Positions 1 through 9,449 of a DNA stretch of 64,000 bases are shown piece by piece (the first letter of the stretch is position 1; every line of letters begins with the position of its first letter). The translations under genes and the position numbers were made by a program. Below the pieces are notes generated by a model that had not been told where the DNA came from, did no database searches, and worked only from the letters and a program-made list of their open reading frames with translations. The stretch comes from Sphingobacterium corticibacter (GTDB lineage: Bacteria; Bacteroidota; Bacteroidia; Sphingobacteriales; Sphingobacteriaceae), in the NCBI RefSeq assembly GCF_003076635.1, contig NZ_QDKG01000007.1, forward strand, positions 62,001 to 126,000. The letters run 5' to 3'.

Positions 1-29
1 CGATACACGACAGAACGTAATAAATAACT

Positions 30-1094
30 ATGAGCCACGAATTGCTGTTTTTTGGAGGATTTATACTTTTTATCATCCTCATGTTAGCTATTGATCTAGG
101 TTTGTTTGCCAAAGGCAACAAACCAATCAGCTTAAAATCTGCCACCATCATGAGCTTGGTGTGGATCTCTTTCGCATTAGGTTTTGGTCTCATTCTCTAT
201 TTCTGGGGGCACGAACTGCATAGCATCGTCGATATGGCGACACTGAAAGACGTGGTTCATCGGCATTCGCACAATATCGAAATCATAGAAAATAGCTTTG
301 ATGCCAGTATTGCGATATACAATCGCAACCTAAGCTTAGAATACCTCACTGGATATGTAGTAGAGTATGCGCTCTCGGTTGATAATATCTTTGTGATGGT
401 ATTGCTGTTCTCCTCCTTTGGCATTCCTGAAAAATATTACCACAAAATCTTAGTGTGGGGCATTATTGGGGCGATCTTATTGCGTTGTATCTTCATTTTT
501 ATTGGTGCAGCATTGATCGCTAAGTTCGGCTGGATTCTTTATCTGTTCGGGGCATTTTTAGTCTACACGGGCGTGATGATGTACATCAAGCGCAATGAGG
601 AAGAGGAAGTAGACCCTAAAGGACATCCCGTCGTAAAGTTTGCCTCCAAATACTTCAAGGTAACGCACGAAACAGAAAGTGGCAACTTCTTCGACATCAA
701 AAATGGGGTGCGCTACATGACACCATTATTTTTGGTCTTATTGGTTATCGAGTTCACCGATTTGATCTTCGCCGTAGATTCTATTCCTGCTATCTTCTCC
801 GTCACACAAGATCCATACATTGTATTCTTCTCCAATATCTTCGCGGTATTAGGTTTGCGTTCCATGTTCTTCCTATTGGTCAATATCATTCACAAGTTTC
901 ATTACCTCAAGGTTGGATTGGCCTTCTTACTGGTATTTATTGGTGTAAAGATGTTGCTACACGATTGGTTGCACAGCTGGGGATTCGAAACGGTTCACTC
1001 CTTGATCATTATCATTGGCATATTGGCTATCAGCATCATAGCTTCGCTGATGTTTCCGAAGAAGGTAGAAGGTGATCCGATGAGCAGGCCGTAA
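30..1094 (+). CDS. TerC/Alx-family integral membrane protein
   Basis: Polytopic inner-membrane protein of the TerC family (TerC, Alx). These are associated with tellurium resistance, pH response and manganese or metal homeostasis. About nine hydrophobic segments are visible. The family acidic motifs lie in membrane segments: DNIF near residues 118-121, EFTD at 241-244 and AVDSIP near 248-253. At 354 residues it is longer than many Alx proteins because of a roughly 35-residue His-rich polar insert (residues 62-100) between the second and third hydrophobic segments. The ATG at 30 is the first in frame in the window. It is followed 63 bases later by a C1 peptidase in the same direction and may be co-transcribed with it. 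Family assignment is confident; the substrate is not known. Confidence 0.9.
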   Translation: MSHELLFFGGFILFIILMLAIDLGLFAKGNKPISLKSATIMSLVWISFALGFGLILYFWGHELHSIVDMATLKDVVHRHSHNIEIIENSFDASIAIYNRNLSLEYLTGYVVEYALSVDNIFVMVLLFSSFGIPEKYYHKILVWGIIGAILLRCIFIFIGAALIAKFGWILYLFGAFLVYTGVMMYIKRNEEEEVDPKGHPVVKFASKYFKVTHETESGNFFDIKNGVRYMTPLFLVLLVIEFTDLIFAVDSIPAIFSVTQDPYIVFFSNIFAVLGLRSMFFLLVNIIHKFHYLKVGLAFLLVFIGVKMLLHDWLHSWGFETVHSLIIIIGILAISIIASLMFPKKVEGDPMSRP

Positions 1095-1157
1095 TAGCTG
1101 TTTATAGTTTCGTTCATAATGTATAAATTCGTGCTGATTACTAAACACGACTAAACC

Positions 1158-2342
1158 ATGAACGTAAACAAATCGATTGTACTGTCGCTAGGTCTATTTA
1201 TAGGCACGTTAGGCGTACAGGCACAAGACAATCTGATCAATTCTATCAAAGGCAACGCTAGCGATAACAGCAAAGCTGCTTTTCAATTTACCGATGTCAT
1301 TAATCTGGAGAATACGCCAATCAGAGACCAAGGATCTACAGGCACCTGCTGGTCTTACTCCGGAAATTCGTTTTTGGAGTCGGAAATGATCCGTATGGGC
1401 AAAGCACCCGTAGAGATTTCGCAAATCTATACTGCACGCCAAACTTACATAGAGAAAGCAAAGAACTATGTAAGACTACATGGCGACCAAGCCCAAGGTG
1501 AAGGTGGCCAAGTGCATGACGTATTGACGATTTTTAAAAAGTACGGCGCTGTTCCTAAGGAAGTATATAGTGGTTTGCAAGAAGGTCAGACACGGAACAA
1601 CTTTGGTGAAATGACACCGATTTTGCACAACATGACCGAGAATGTGGCAAAGTCTAAAAAACCGAATCCAAACTGGCTTCAAGCATATACTGGCGTATTG
1701 GATGCATACTTAGGCAAAGTTCCTGAAAACTTCAGCTACCAAGGTAAAAACTACACGCCTCGCACTTTCGCCGATCAGGTTATTGGTATCAAACCGGCAG
1801 ATTATGTGGCGATCTCTTCTTTTGAGGCTTATCCTTACTATGAGTCTTTCGTGTTATTGATTCCTGACAACTGGTCTTTCGAAAGTTTCCACAATGTACA
1901 GATCAACGATTTGACAGATATCATCGATCAAGCGCTGAGCAAAGGTTTTACCGTAGCCTGGGCAACGGATGTATCGGAAAAGAGTTTTAGCTGGCGCAAT
2001 GGCGTGGCGTACGTACCTGAGAAAGCAGTAGAGTTGATGAGTGCTGCGGAGCAAGCAGAAATGTTTAACGGTCCTAAAGCAGAACCAACCATCACTCCAG
2101 CGCAGCGGCAAGCAGCATTTGACGATTACTCTACGACAGATGATCACGGTATGCACATCGTCGGTACGGCGAAAGATCAAAATGGTAAAGAATATTATAC
2201 CGTGAAAAACTCTTGGGGCGAGTCTAACGACTACAAAGGGTATATGTATGTAACCAAAGAATTTGTGCGCTATAAAACCATTTCTTTGCTGCTTCACAAG
2301 GATGGCATTGCCAATGCGATGAAAAAGAAACTGAGTATCTAA
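1158..2342 (+). CDS. Secreted C1-family (bleomycin hydrolase/PepC-like) cysteine aminopeptidase
   Basis: Papain-fold cysteine peptidase of the C1B (bleomycin hydrolase, PepC) group. A signal peptide covers residues 1-22 and ends VQA-Q, so the enzyme is exported, unlike classical cytosolic PepC. The active site is readable: the Q and catalytic Cys64 of DQGSTGTCWSY, His333 in HGMHIVG, and Asn351 in VKNSWGE. At 394 residues it is shorter than typical PepC (about 440-450). A strong intrinsic terminator follows, closing the terC-peptidase unit. Probable role: trimming of peptides in the periplasm (inference from the family and signal peptide). Confidence 0.9.
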   Translation: MNVNKSIVLSLGLFIGTLGVQAQDNLINSIKGNASDNSKAAFQFTDVINLENTPIRDQGSTGTCWSYSGNSFLESEMIRMGKAPVEISQIYTARQTYIEKAKNYVRLHGDQAQGEGGQVHDVLTIFKKYGAVPKEVYSGLQEGQTRNNFGEMTPILHNMTENVAKSKKPNPNWLQAYTGVLDAYLGKVPENFSYQGKNYTPRTFADQVIGIKPADYVAISSFEAYPYYESFVLLIPDNWSFESFHNVQINDLTDIIDQALSKGFTVAWATDVSEKSFSWRNGVAYVPEKAVELMSAAEQAEMFNGPKAEPTITPAQRQAAFDDYSTTDDHGMHIVGTAKDQNGKEYYTVKNSWGESNDYKGYMYVTKEFVRYKTISLLLHKDGIANAMKKKLSI

Positions 2343-2368
2343 GTATTTTATACTACAGCAGATTCAAC

Positions 2369-2409
2369 AGAGAAAGGGCGAGGTAGGATCACTACCTCGC
2401 CCTTTCTCT
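2369..2409 (+). terminator. Intrinsic terminator after the C1 peptidase
   Basis: Perfect 18-bp stem (2369-2386 with 2392-2409) around a 5-base loop, 27 bases after the peptidase stop. There is only a weak T tract after the stem, but the length and GC content make it the obvious end of the transcript. Confidence 0.8.
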
Positions 2410-2591
2410 GTACATACCATTCACCTAAAAGAAATTAATTTTATTTTTAAGATCTATTTTACTATATTACGACAAGCGTATAACCTACGACTAACCTGAA
2501 TCGCTCATCGCTTTTCATTCATAGCATGGGTCGAAGAATAACCAATAATATTATGTACTACCAAACAGTATCTGTATTAGAAACCCATTTT

Positions 2592-3497
2592 ATGAAAACA
2601 ATTAGTTTATTTTTTTTTCTGCTTTTTGCTTTGCAGCATATGTTTGCACAAAACTATGTAGATGTAGCAAAAGTATCGTATTCTTCTACTCAGATTAACT
2701 ACCAAGGACAGAGTGCTAGTTCGCGTATGAATGCATTCGACGCGATGTTTCTTTCGCCATTGCAGATTGCGCCCTCCGCTCACTTATTATTGGGAGGAGA
2801 TTTCAATCTCCGAAGTTTGGAGTTGAACAACAATGCCACTGATCACACTTTTTACAATGCGATGCTAAGACTTGGAGTATCAAAAGTTTTCAACCCAAAG
2901 TGGAACGGTTACATTGCTGCTTTACCAAAATTTGCTTCAGATTACGACAGTAATTTTGGATCTTCCTTGATGCTCGGTGGCTTAGCGATGTTGAAACGGG
3001 TCAGAAGTGAAAATCTGACTTGGAAAGTCGGTCTCTATGGCTCACAAGAAGCCTATGGTTTTTTTGGAACACCTATTTTAGGAATCTTCTACCGCACTCC
3101 AGATGAAAAGCTAACAATTGATGCCTCACTACCACTATGGGCAGACGCTAATTATGCATTAAATAATAAAAAGACGACCAGTGTAGGCTTAGATTTCATA
3201 GCGATACGTAGAAGTTTCTTTATGGGCCGCGATAACGCAGATCAACGCTACGTAGAGAATAACGAAATCAGTTTTACGCCCTATTTTCAATATGCAGCGT
3301 TAGAGTCTAAGCTATTGCTACGATTGAAAGCAGGTTACTCTGCCACTGACTTTGGTCTCTATTCGGCAAACGACAACAAGATGACGGCTATTTCTGCTAT
3401 AAACATCAACGACGACCGCACACGGCTTAATCAAGATATTAAAGGTGGATTACAAGTAAAAATCGAAGCGACTATCCGACTTGGAGTTAAAAGATAA
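2592..3497 (+). CDS. Outer-membrane beta-barrel protein (DUF6268-like)
   Basis: Secreted protein whose sequence alternates short polar and aromatic strands, as in outer-membrane beta-barrels. I think it belongs to the DUF6268 barrel family, but this is from memory of the pattern. The reading frame is open from 2526. I chose the ATG at 2592 because it begins directly with a good signal peptide (MKTISLFFFLLFALQHMFAQ), while the upstream 22 residues would bury it. Predicted length is 301 residues. The extreme C-terminus (IEATIRLGVKR) fits a closing barrel strand. Function unknown. It stands alone between two terminator-bounded units. Confidence 0.65.
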   Translation: MKTISLFFFLLFALQHMFAQNYVDVAKVSYSSTQINYQGQSASSRMNAFDAMFLSPLQIAPSAHLLLGGDFNLRSLELNNNATDHTFYNAMLRLGVSKVFNPKWNGYIAALPKFASDYDSNFGSSLMLGGLAMLKRVRSENLTWKVGLYGSQEAYGFFGTPILGIFYRTPDEKLTIDASLPLWADANYALNNKKTTSVGLDFIAIRRSFFMGRDNADQRYVENNEISFTPYFQYAALESKLLLRLKAGYSATDFGLYSANDNKMTAISAININDDRTRLNQDIKGGLQVKIEATIRLGVKR

Positions 3498-3520
3498 TGT
3501 AAAATCTATAGAAAAATCGG

Positions 3521-4213
3521 TTAAAAAGTCACACTTTGATGCTTTTTCAGCCCATTCTTCTTTTTCACAACCAGCAATGTTATCCACACAATCAGCAAGA
3601 CCGCAATAATGATCAAGTTCGCCATGGTCAGTTTCCCAAAAAAATTATTGAGTGAATGAAACGCTGCAACGGCCAGCAGGGAGTTTGTCGCATTGGCAAC
3701 TTTTCCTATACCCCAGCTTCCTAGTACCAATATTCCAAAAAACATCAGATTCGAACTCGTAAACTCAAAGTTGAGATGCCACAAAAACCACAAGGGCGCT
3801 ACTAAAAGGACATTTACAAACTCTGGAAGTGGTTTCAGTTCGCGTTGCAAGAATCCACGCCAACCTATTTCCTCCAACAATCCATATACTAGAATGGTAA
3901 AAACGGCATATCCCGAAAGAGTGCCTTTGATATAATATTCAACTGCTAAAATTAAAATAATGGGAAACACCCAAAACAATAAAGCGGGAAAGATAAGCTT
4001 GCTATAATTCCCTTGTAAAGTTAGTTGCATCTTGATGCCGAATAACGCAAATACGGAAAAAGCCCCAACCGCAGGTCCTGCTCCTTGCAGCACCGCTTTT
4101 AGAAAATCATGGTGTACGCCGTCTAAGATTGCAGTCTTATTAGTCAGGTAGCGCAAAGCAACTGCTATCATGAAAAAGACAATAATAGCTAGATAATTAA
4201 CTTTATTTTTCAC
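3521..4213 (-). CDS. CPBP-family intramembrane glutamic endopeptidase
   Basis: Multi-pass membrane protein of the CPBP family (CAAX protease and bacteriocin-processing; Abi). The two diagnostic motifs are present: EEIGWRG (EExxxR) and, about 30 residues later, WFLWHLNF (FxxxH), both inside hydrophobic helices. Around seven to eight membrane segments in 230 residues is normal. Substrates in Bacteroidota are generally unknown. It lies downstream of a small membrane protein gene on the same strand (33-base gap), which is itself divergent from an HxlR regulator, so the two may form a regulated unit. Confidence 0.85.
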   Translation of the reverse strand: MKNKVNYLAIIVFFMIAVALRYLTNKTAILDGVHHDFLKAVLQGAGPAVGAFSVFALFGIKMQLTLQGNYSKLIFPALLFWVFPIILILAVEYYIKGTLSGYAVFTILVYGLLEEIGWRGFLQRELKPLPEFVNVLLVAPLWFLWHLNFEFTSSNLMFFGILVLGSWGIGKVANATNSLLAVAAFHSLNNFFGKLTMANLIIIAVLLIVWITLLVVKKKNGLKKHQSVTF

Positions 4214-4245
4214 GAGGTGAGGTATTAAGATGTGATTTGTTGATT

Positions 4246-4488
4246 TTATGACACTCTCGACTTGATCTCTTTGTTAAGATTACCAACCTGAATCATTAGA
4301 AGACCAATTTGCGTCACACCACCACATGCCACCGCGATTAAAGCATAGTTCTTTTGTTTTATGGCGAGATAAATTAATGTTACACTGGCCACTAGCATGA
4401 CCACCGCAAAGCCTAAAAGAACACCTGTGGTTTTTTTCTTCTTCTGGATCAATTCTTCTAGGCTATAATCCTTCAATTTTTTACTCAT
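4246..4488 (-). CDS. Small two-helix membrane protein of unknown function
   Basis: An 80-residue protein beginning MSKKLKDYSLEELIQKKKK. A basic cytoplasmic N-terminus is followed by two hydrophobic segments (about 23-43 and 49-67) and a short basic tail. The frame is open further upstream to 4617, but I chose the ATG at 4488 because the upstream residues are unlike a protein N-terminus and would overlap the HxlR operator region. The family is not named here, though short proteins starting with this Lys-rich helix and hairpin are common in Bacteroidota. It is divergent from the HxlR gene (148 bases apart) and probably co-transcribed with the CPBP protease. Confidence 0.65.
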   Translation of the reverse strand: MSKKLKDYSLEELIQKKKKTTGVLLGFAVVMLVASVTLIYLAIKQKNYALIAVACGGVTQIGLLMIQVGNLNKEIKSRVS

Positions 4489-4581
4489 TCTTATCTGGTT
4501 AATTAGGGTTTGATTGGTATCAGATAGCAAACAGACGGATAGAAATTTAGCGATCACATCGAATCGATGTCTGCAAATAGA

Positions 4582-4598
4582 TACCTTTGCACAAAGGT
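4582..4598 (+). promoter_or_regulatory. -7 element with overlapping 16-bp palindrome upstream of HxlR gene
   Basis: TACCTTTG at 4582-4589 fits the Bacteroidota -7 element TAnnTTTG. The perfect palindrome ACCTTTGCACAAAGGT (4583-4598) overlaps it completely. The position, about 40-55 bases before the HxlR start codon, suggests an autoregulatory operator. No clear -33 TTG is seen. Confidence 0.55.
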
Positions 4599-4636
4599 CT
4601 ATTTTATTCATCAACATTGCAATAAGTCAGAAATTT

Positions 4637-4963
4637 ATGACCACACCTATTGAAGTCGTCGACAAAAAGCCCTGCCCCGCAAGTCAGTTGCTCAAATCCC
4701 TGTCTGGAAAATGGAAACCTGAACTATTTCGATTGTCCCTAACATCGAATTTAAGATTCAGCACCTTGTTGCATCAACTTCCGCAAGCCAGCAAGCAATC
4801 AATCTCTGCCGCGCTTCGCGATTTACAAGCCGACGGACTATTGGATCGTATTGTCTTACAAGAAAAACCGTTGCATGTGGAATATCAGCTTACTGACAAA
4901 GGAAAATCACTCGCGCCAGCGCTGACTCAGATAGAAAGTTTGGTGTTGGAGGGGGCGAGATAA
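4637..4963 (+). CDS. HxlR-family winged-helix transcriptional regulator
   Basis: A 108-residue HxlR-type regulator. Near the N-terminus it has the family signature Cys-Pro with LLKSLSGKWK, followed by the winged helix (LRFSTLLHQLPQASKQSISAALRDLQ) and the wing (EYQLTDKGKSLAP). The N-terminal Cys15 is the residue that senses oxidants or aldehydes in characterised HxlR/YodB-type proteins. The frame is open from 4514, but the ATG at 4637 gives the normal family N-terminus and leaves room for the palindromic promoter. The divergent small membrane protein and the CPBP protease are the likely regulated neighbours (inference). Confidence 0.88.
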   Translation: MTTPIEVVDKKPCPASQLLKSLSGKWKPELFRLSLTSNLRFSTLLHQLPQASKQSISAALRDLQADGLLDRIVLQEKPLHVEYQLTDKGKSLAPALTQIESLVLEGAR

Positions 4964-4997
4964 AAAAGGTTTGAATGATAGCTCATTCAAACCTTTT
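4964..4997. terminator. Bidirectional terminator between HxlR gene and prolyl oligopeptidase
   Basis: Perfect 15-bp stem (4964-4978 with 4983-4997), 4-base loop, A-rich on the left and T-rich on the right, placed directly after the HxlR stop. It serves the convergent gene on the other strand as well. Confidence 0.85.
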
Positions 4998-5024
4998 CAT
5001 ATTTAAGATACCTACGATACGACC

Positions 5025-7178
5025 TTACTTCATCTCTTTGAAAGGCAAATTCATATTCTGGAACATAAATGCCCATTTGTCTACTTGCTCAGCAATCACC
5101 ATTTCGGTTGACTTTCCGGCGCCATGTCCGGCCTTAGTTGCAATACGAATTAAGACAGGATTATCACCTGTATGGTACTCTTGTAAACGCGCGGCAAACT
5201 TAAATGAATGCGCAGGCACCACACGATCATCATGATCGGCCGTCATCACCATCGTAGCCGGATAAGCCGTATTCGCCTTCAAGGCGTGGTAAGGTGAATA
5301 TTTGTATAAGTAAGAAAACATCTCTTCGCTATCTTCTGCTGTACCATAATCAAAGGCCCAACCTGCACCAGCCGTGAATTTGTTGTAACGCAACATATCT
5401 AATACGCCCACAGCTGGGAAAGCCACTTTGAACAATTCTGGACGCTGCGTCATCGCCGCACCAACCAACAAGCCACCGTTAGAACCGCCTGCAATCGCTA
5501 AACGTTCTGATGAAGTAAATTTCTCGTTGACCAAGTATTCTGCTGCCGCAATAAAATCATCAAACACATTTTGCTTTTGCAATTTCGTACCGGCCAAATG
5601 CCATTTCTCCCCATATTCACCACCGCCGCGCAAGTTAGCTACGGCAAATACTCCTCCTTGTTCCAATAATAGAATATTGCTCGTGCTGAATGAAGGCGTT
5701 AGGCTAATATTGAAACCGCCATATCCATACAATAAGGTTGGATTAGTACCATCTAGCTTCAATCCTTTTTTGTGCGTGATGATCATTGGCACTTTCGTGC
5801 CATCTTTCGAAGTATAGAAAACCTGCTTCGATTCATATTTATCCGCATCGAATAATACACCCGAGCGTCTGTACTCTTCCGATTTGCCTGCTTCGATATC
5901 GTACTTGAAGATCGTTCCCGGATCTACATATGATGTAAAAGAATAATACAAGGTCTTGTCATCCCGTTTTGCTCCAAAACCGCCTGCTGTTCCTACACCT
6001 GGTAGATCGATTTCTCTTTCCAGCTTTCCGCTGCGATCAAACTGCTTAACCAATGACGTTGCATCTTTCAAATAGTTGGCAAAGATCTTTCCGCCACCAG
6101 TAGACGGTTGCAACACTTGCTCTGTTTCTGGAATCACATCTACCCAAGCAGCTGTTCCCGGATTAGCGAAGTCAACAGACACCACACGACCATTTGGTGC
6201 GTCTAGTTCCGTGTAGAGAAAGAGCTTTGTGCCGTCGTTATCGATCACCGAATGATTCTTTTCCATATTGTCCACGATCGGCACAAACTTCGCCGCTGGA
6301 TCTGTCAGATCTTTAATGTACAAAGCATTGCCCGACGTGGTGTTAGCAGCACTGGCAATCAAGAAACGATCGTCTTCCGACACACCGCCAGAAATATAGC
6401 GACGAGGAAAGGTCGATCCACCCAAGATCAGCTCATCATCCGCCTGCGGCGTATTCAATTTATGGAAGAACAACTTGTGTTGATCCGTCATCGCAGAAAG
6501 CGCTGATCCATCTTTTGGTTTGTCGTAGCTGCTGTAGTAGAATCCTTCATTGCCACGCCAAGATAAGCCTGAGAATTTGACATTGATTAAGGTATCGCCT
6601 ACTACCGATTTATCGGATGCATTCAATACAATCACTTTACGCCAATCCGATCCACCTTCCGAGATTTGGTAAGCGACCAAAGAACCATCTTTGCTAAAGC
6701 TCACGCCCGCCAATGAAGTCGTGCCATCTTCCGAGAATTTGTTCGGATCCAAAAACACTTCTTCCTTGTCCTTCTCGCCTTTTTTGCGGTACAGTACGTA
6801 CTGATTTTGCAATCCGTCGTTTTTATAGAAATACGTAAAATCTCCTTCTTCAAAAGGCGCCGTTACCTTTTCAAAATCCCACAATTTCTGCAAACGCTCG
6901 CGCATGGCTTCGCGAAATGGAATCTGACTCAAGTAATCATTGGTCACTTCATTTTCGGCGATCACCCAAGCTTTCGTCTTGTCCGACAAATCATCCTCTA
7001 ACCAACGATACGGATCTTCTACCGTCGTACCAAAGTATACATCTTGCTGACCCACTTTCTCCGTTTGTGGATAGGGCTTCAAAGCAATGCTTTCTGCTGG
7101 CTCAATTTCTTTGGATTCATTACAAGCTACGAATGCCAAGGAAACGACAACATAACCAAATCTTTTATTTACTATCAT
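5025..7178 (-). CDS. Prolyl oligopeptidase family serine peptidase (S9A), lipoprotein
   Basis: A 717-residue S9A prolyl endopeptidase. The N-terminus is a lipoprotein signal with lipobox LAFVAC, so it is probably anchored in an outer or inner membrane leaflet, unlike cytosolic prolyl oligopeptidases. It begins with the usual YPQTEKVGQQDVYFGTTVEDPYRWLE region, then a seven-bladed propeller and the alpha/beta-hydrolase domain. The nucleophile is Ser566 in GGSNGGL; Asp and His lie near the C-terminus (ADHDDRVVPAHS and KAGHGAGK). Length matches the family (about 700-710 plus signal). It cleaves after proline in peptides and is transcribed alone, convergent with the HxlR gene and divergent from lpxH. 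Confidence 0.95.
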   Translation of the reverse strand: MIVNKRFGYVVVSLAFVACNESKEIEPAESIALKPYPQTEKVGQQDVYFGTTVEDPYRWLEDDLSDKTKAWVIAENEVTNDYLSQIPFREAMRERLQKLWDFEKVTAPFEEGDFTYFYKNDGLQNQYVLYRKKGEKDKEEVFLDPNKFSEDGTTSLAGVSFSKDGSLVAYQISEGGSDWRKVIVLNASDKSVVGDTLINVKFSGLSWRGNEGFYYSSYDKPKDGSALSAMTDQHKLFFHKLNTPQADDELILGGSTFPRRYISGGVSEDDRFLIASAANTTSGNALYIKDLTDPAAKFVPIVDNMEKNHSVIDNDGTKLFLYTELDAPNGRVVSVDFANPGTAAWVDVIPETEQVLQPSTGGGKIFANYLKDATSLVKQFDRSGKLEREIDLPGVGTAGGFGAKRDDKTLYYSFTSYVDPGTIFKYDIEAGKSEEYRRSGVLFDADKYESKQVFYTSKDGTKVPMIITHKKGLKLDGTNPTLLYGYGGFNISLTPSFSTSNILLLEQGGVFAVANLRGGGEYGEKWHLAGTKLQKQNVFDDFIAAAEYLVNEKFTSSERLAIAGGSNGGLLVGAAMTQRPELFKVAFPAVGVLDMLRYNKFTAGAGWAFDYGTAEDSEEMFSYLYKYSPYHALKANTAYPATMVMTADHDDRVVPAHSFKFAARLQEYHTGDNPVLIRIATKAGHGAGKSTEMVIAEQVDKWAFMFQNMNLPFKEMK

Positions 7179-7245
7179 ATTTTAGCTGTTTGTGCGAAAA
7201 AATAAATATACTAACATAATATAAAAATTAGGTAATTTCGTTGAT

Positions 7246-7998
7246 ATGTCCACGAAAACCACGGTGTATTTTGCCTCAGACTTCCATTTAGGAGCCTATC
7301 CTCTCTCGGCATCCAAGCTTCGGGAAAAACGCATTGTCTCTTGGCTTGACCATATCAAACAAGACGCAAAAGCGCTTTATTTGATGGGCGACATCTTCGA
7401 TTTCTGGTTTGAATACAAGACCGTGGTTCCCAAAGGTTACATTCGTTTTCTGGGCAAACTAGCCGAATTGGCCGACTTAGGCATCCCGATCACCTTCTTC
7501 AAAGGCAACCATGATATGTGGATGTTTGGTTACCTAAAAGAAGAATTGAACGCAACCATCATCGACAATGAACAGGTGATAGAATTAGATGGAAAACGTT
7601 TTTACTTGCATCATGGCGATGGGTTAGGACCGGGAGACCGGAAATATAAATTCCTCAAGAAAATATTTCGCAGTCCACTTTGTCAGTGGTTGTTTGCGCG
7701 CTTGCATCCAAACTTGGGGATCGGCATTGCGACGTTATGGTCCAAGCAAAGTCGATTGGCCAGTGGCGAGAATGATGGATTTTTGGGTGAAGACAAAGAA
7801 TGGCTATATCAATACGCGTCTTCACTAGAAAAGACCGATCATCATGATTACTACATCTTTGGCCATCGTCATCTTCCTTACGATTTACCCATCGGAAATC
7901 AGAGTCGGATCATCAATTTGGGCGAATGGGTGAATTATGAAACCTACGTCACATGGGATGGTCAGCAGTTGACTTTACACAACTGGAAAGCTCATTAA
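7246..7998 (+). CDS. lpxH: UDP-2,3-diacylglucosamine diphosphatase (LpxH-like)
   Basis: Calcineurin-like metallophosphoesterase that hydrolyses UDP-2,3-diacylglucosamine to lipid X in lipid A biosynthesis, at the inner membrane surface. Metal-binding motifs appear in order: DFHLG (near residue 12), GDIFDFW (about 49), GNHD (about 86), HHGDG (about 125) and FGHRH (about 205). The LpxH-specific insertion with basic residues (RKYKFLKKIF) follows the HHGD motif. At 250 residues the length is as expected. It is monocistronic, with prfA 165 bases downstream. Confidence 0.9.
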   Translation: MSTKTTVYFASDFHLGAYPLSASKLREKRIVSWLDHIKQDAKALYLMGDIFDFWFEYKTVVPKGYIRFLGKLAELADLGIPITFFKGNHDMWMFGYLKEELNATIIDNEQVIELDGKRFYLHHGDGLGPGDRKYKFLKKIFRSPLCQWLFARLHPNLGIGIATLWSKQSRLASGENDGFLGEDKEWLYQYASSLEKTDHHDYYIFGHRHLPYDLPIGNQSRIINLGEWVNYETYVTWDGQQLTLHNWKAH

Positions 7999-8071
7999 GG
8001 CTGCGAAGATCGTCGCTCCATTATTCGGCCTTTAATATCTATGACCACTCCTTAAAGCAAAGTTTTTTAAG

Positions 8072-8079
8072 TACTTTTG
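8072..8079 (+). promoter_or_regulatory. Putative -7 element of prfA
   Basis: TACTTTTG matches TAnnTTTG about 85 bases upstream of the prfA ATG. No convincing -33 TTG is visible at the expected spacing. Confidence 0.4.
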
Positions 8080-8163
8080 TGCACTTATTACAATAATGCG
8101 GCAGGATTGTGCAGCTCACATTTCGTTGGATGACATTAGCACATTATTTAGTAAACATTCATT

Positions 8164-9237
8164 ATGTTAGAGAAATTACAAGCAATAAAAGAACGCTGGG
8201 AAAGTGTTGAGGCCGAACTTAGCAATCCAGATACAATTAGCGACATGAAACGTTTCGCTAAGTTGAATAAAGAATACAAAGATCTTTCGAAGATCGTAGA
8301 GCAATACCACATCTACAAAAACATCGTTAGCAATATCGAAACCAATAAGGATATATTGGCCAACGAGAAAGATCAGGAGCTTCGTGAGATGGCCAAGGAG
8401 GAAATGGACACCTTACTAACTCAAAAAGAAGAGAAAGAGGAAGAAATTCGTCTGATGTTGATCCCGAAAGATCCAGAAGATGGTAAAAATGCGATCATCG
8501 AGATTCGTGGTGGTAGTGGTGGCGATGAGGCAGCACTTTTCGCTGGCGATTTGTACCGTATGTACACGCGCTATTTTGAAACCAAAGGCTGGCGCAATGA
8601 AGTAATGGACGTTACTGAAGGTACTTCGGGCGGATACAAAGAGGTGATCCTAAAAGTAATCGGCGAAGATGTATACGGACAGTTGAAATATGAATCGGGT
8701 GTGCATCGTGTACAACGTGTGCCCGATACCGAGACACAAGGACGTGTACACACATCTGCGGCATCCGTAGCGGTTTTGCCAGAAGCCGAAGAGGTGGATG
8801 TGGAAATCAATCCCGGCGACATTGAAATGCAAACCTCCCGTTCGGGTGGTGCTGGTGGACAAAACGTCAACAAAGTTGAAACGAAAGTGCAGTTGACACA
8901 CAAACCATCTGGCATTGTGGTCGTTTGTCAAGTAGAGCGTTCGCAATTGGCCAACCGTGAGCTGGCGATGGAGATGCTCCGCAACAAATTGTACGAATTG
9001 GAAGTACAAAAGAAACATGGTGATGTAGCGGCCAAAAGAAAAACAATGGTATCTACGGGAGACCGTTCGGCCAAAATCCGTACATACAACTATCCGCAAG
9101 GACGAGTTACTGAACATCGCATCGGCCTGACTATGTACAACTTGCCTGCCGTAATGGATGGTGCTATTCAAGATATTATCGATGCATTGCAATTTGCGGA
9201 GAATGCAGAAAAGATGAAGGAAGGCACTGTAGAGTAG
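8164..9237 (+). CDS. prfA: Peptide chain release factor 1
   Basis: Class I release factor reading UAA and UAG. The peptidyl-hydrolysis motif GGQ is at residues 231-233 ([13 protein letters not shown]), and the RF1-type codon-recognition tripeptide P-x-T is PDT at 187-189 ([12 protein letters not shown]). At 357 residues with the usual coiled-coil N-terminal domain it is normal. The second class I factor (RF2) is also in this window at 38.5 kb. The three tRNA-Asp genes begin 73 bases after the stop. Confidence 0.97.
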   Translation: MLEKLQAIKERWESVEAELSNPDTISDMKRFAKLNKEYKDLSKIVEQYHIYKNIVSNIETNKDILANEKDQELREMAKEEMDTLLTQKEEKEEEIRLMLIPKDPEDGKNAIIEIRGGSGGDEAALFAGDLYRMYTRYFETKGWRNEVMDVTEGTSGGYKEVILKVIGEDVYGQLKYESGVHRVQRVPDTETQGRVHTSAASVAVLPEAEEVDVEINPGDIEMQTSRSGGAGGQNVNKVETKVQLTHKPSGIVVVCQVERSQLANRELAMEMLRNKLYELEVQKKHGDVAAKRKTMVSTGDRSAKIRTYNYPQGRVTEHRIGLTMYNLPAVMDGAIQDIIDALQFAENAEKMKEGTVE

Positions 9238-9277
9238 CTTTTTTGAAAAAAGTACTAGCGGATATGGAAATAAACAC

Positions 9278-9285
9278 TATATTTG
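9278..9285 (+). promoter_or_regulatory. -7 element of the tRNA-Asp cluster
   Basis: TATATTTG fits TAnnTTTG, 26 bases before the first tRNA. The upstream TTTTG at 9241-9245 is too far away to be a normal -33 box. Confidence 0.5.
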
Positions 9286-9310
9286 CACACCTTCTAAAAA
9301 GAGGGGAAAT

Positions 9311-9384
9311 GGTCTGGTAGTTCAGCTGGTTAGAATACATGCCTGTCACGCATGGGGTCGCGGGTTCGAGTCCCGTCCAGACCG
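9311..9384 (+). tRNA. tRNA-Asp(GTC), copy 1
   Basis: Cloverleaf with acceptor GGTCTGG/CCAGACC, discriminator G, anticodon stem CATGC/GCATG around loop CTGTCAC (anticodon GTC) and a T-arm with GGTTCGAGTCC. The 3' CCA is not encoded here: the bases after the discriminator are CAA, so CCA must be added enzymatically. The body is identical to copies 2 and 3. Confidence 0.97.
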
Positions 9385-9449
9385 CAAAAAAGGAAGATAA
9401 TTCCGAAACGTTCTTTTAAAAACAACAATTAAAAAGTCTTGAGAATACT

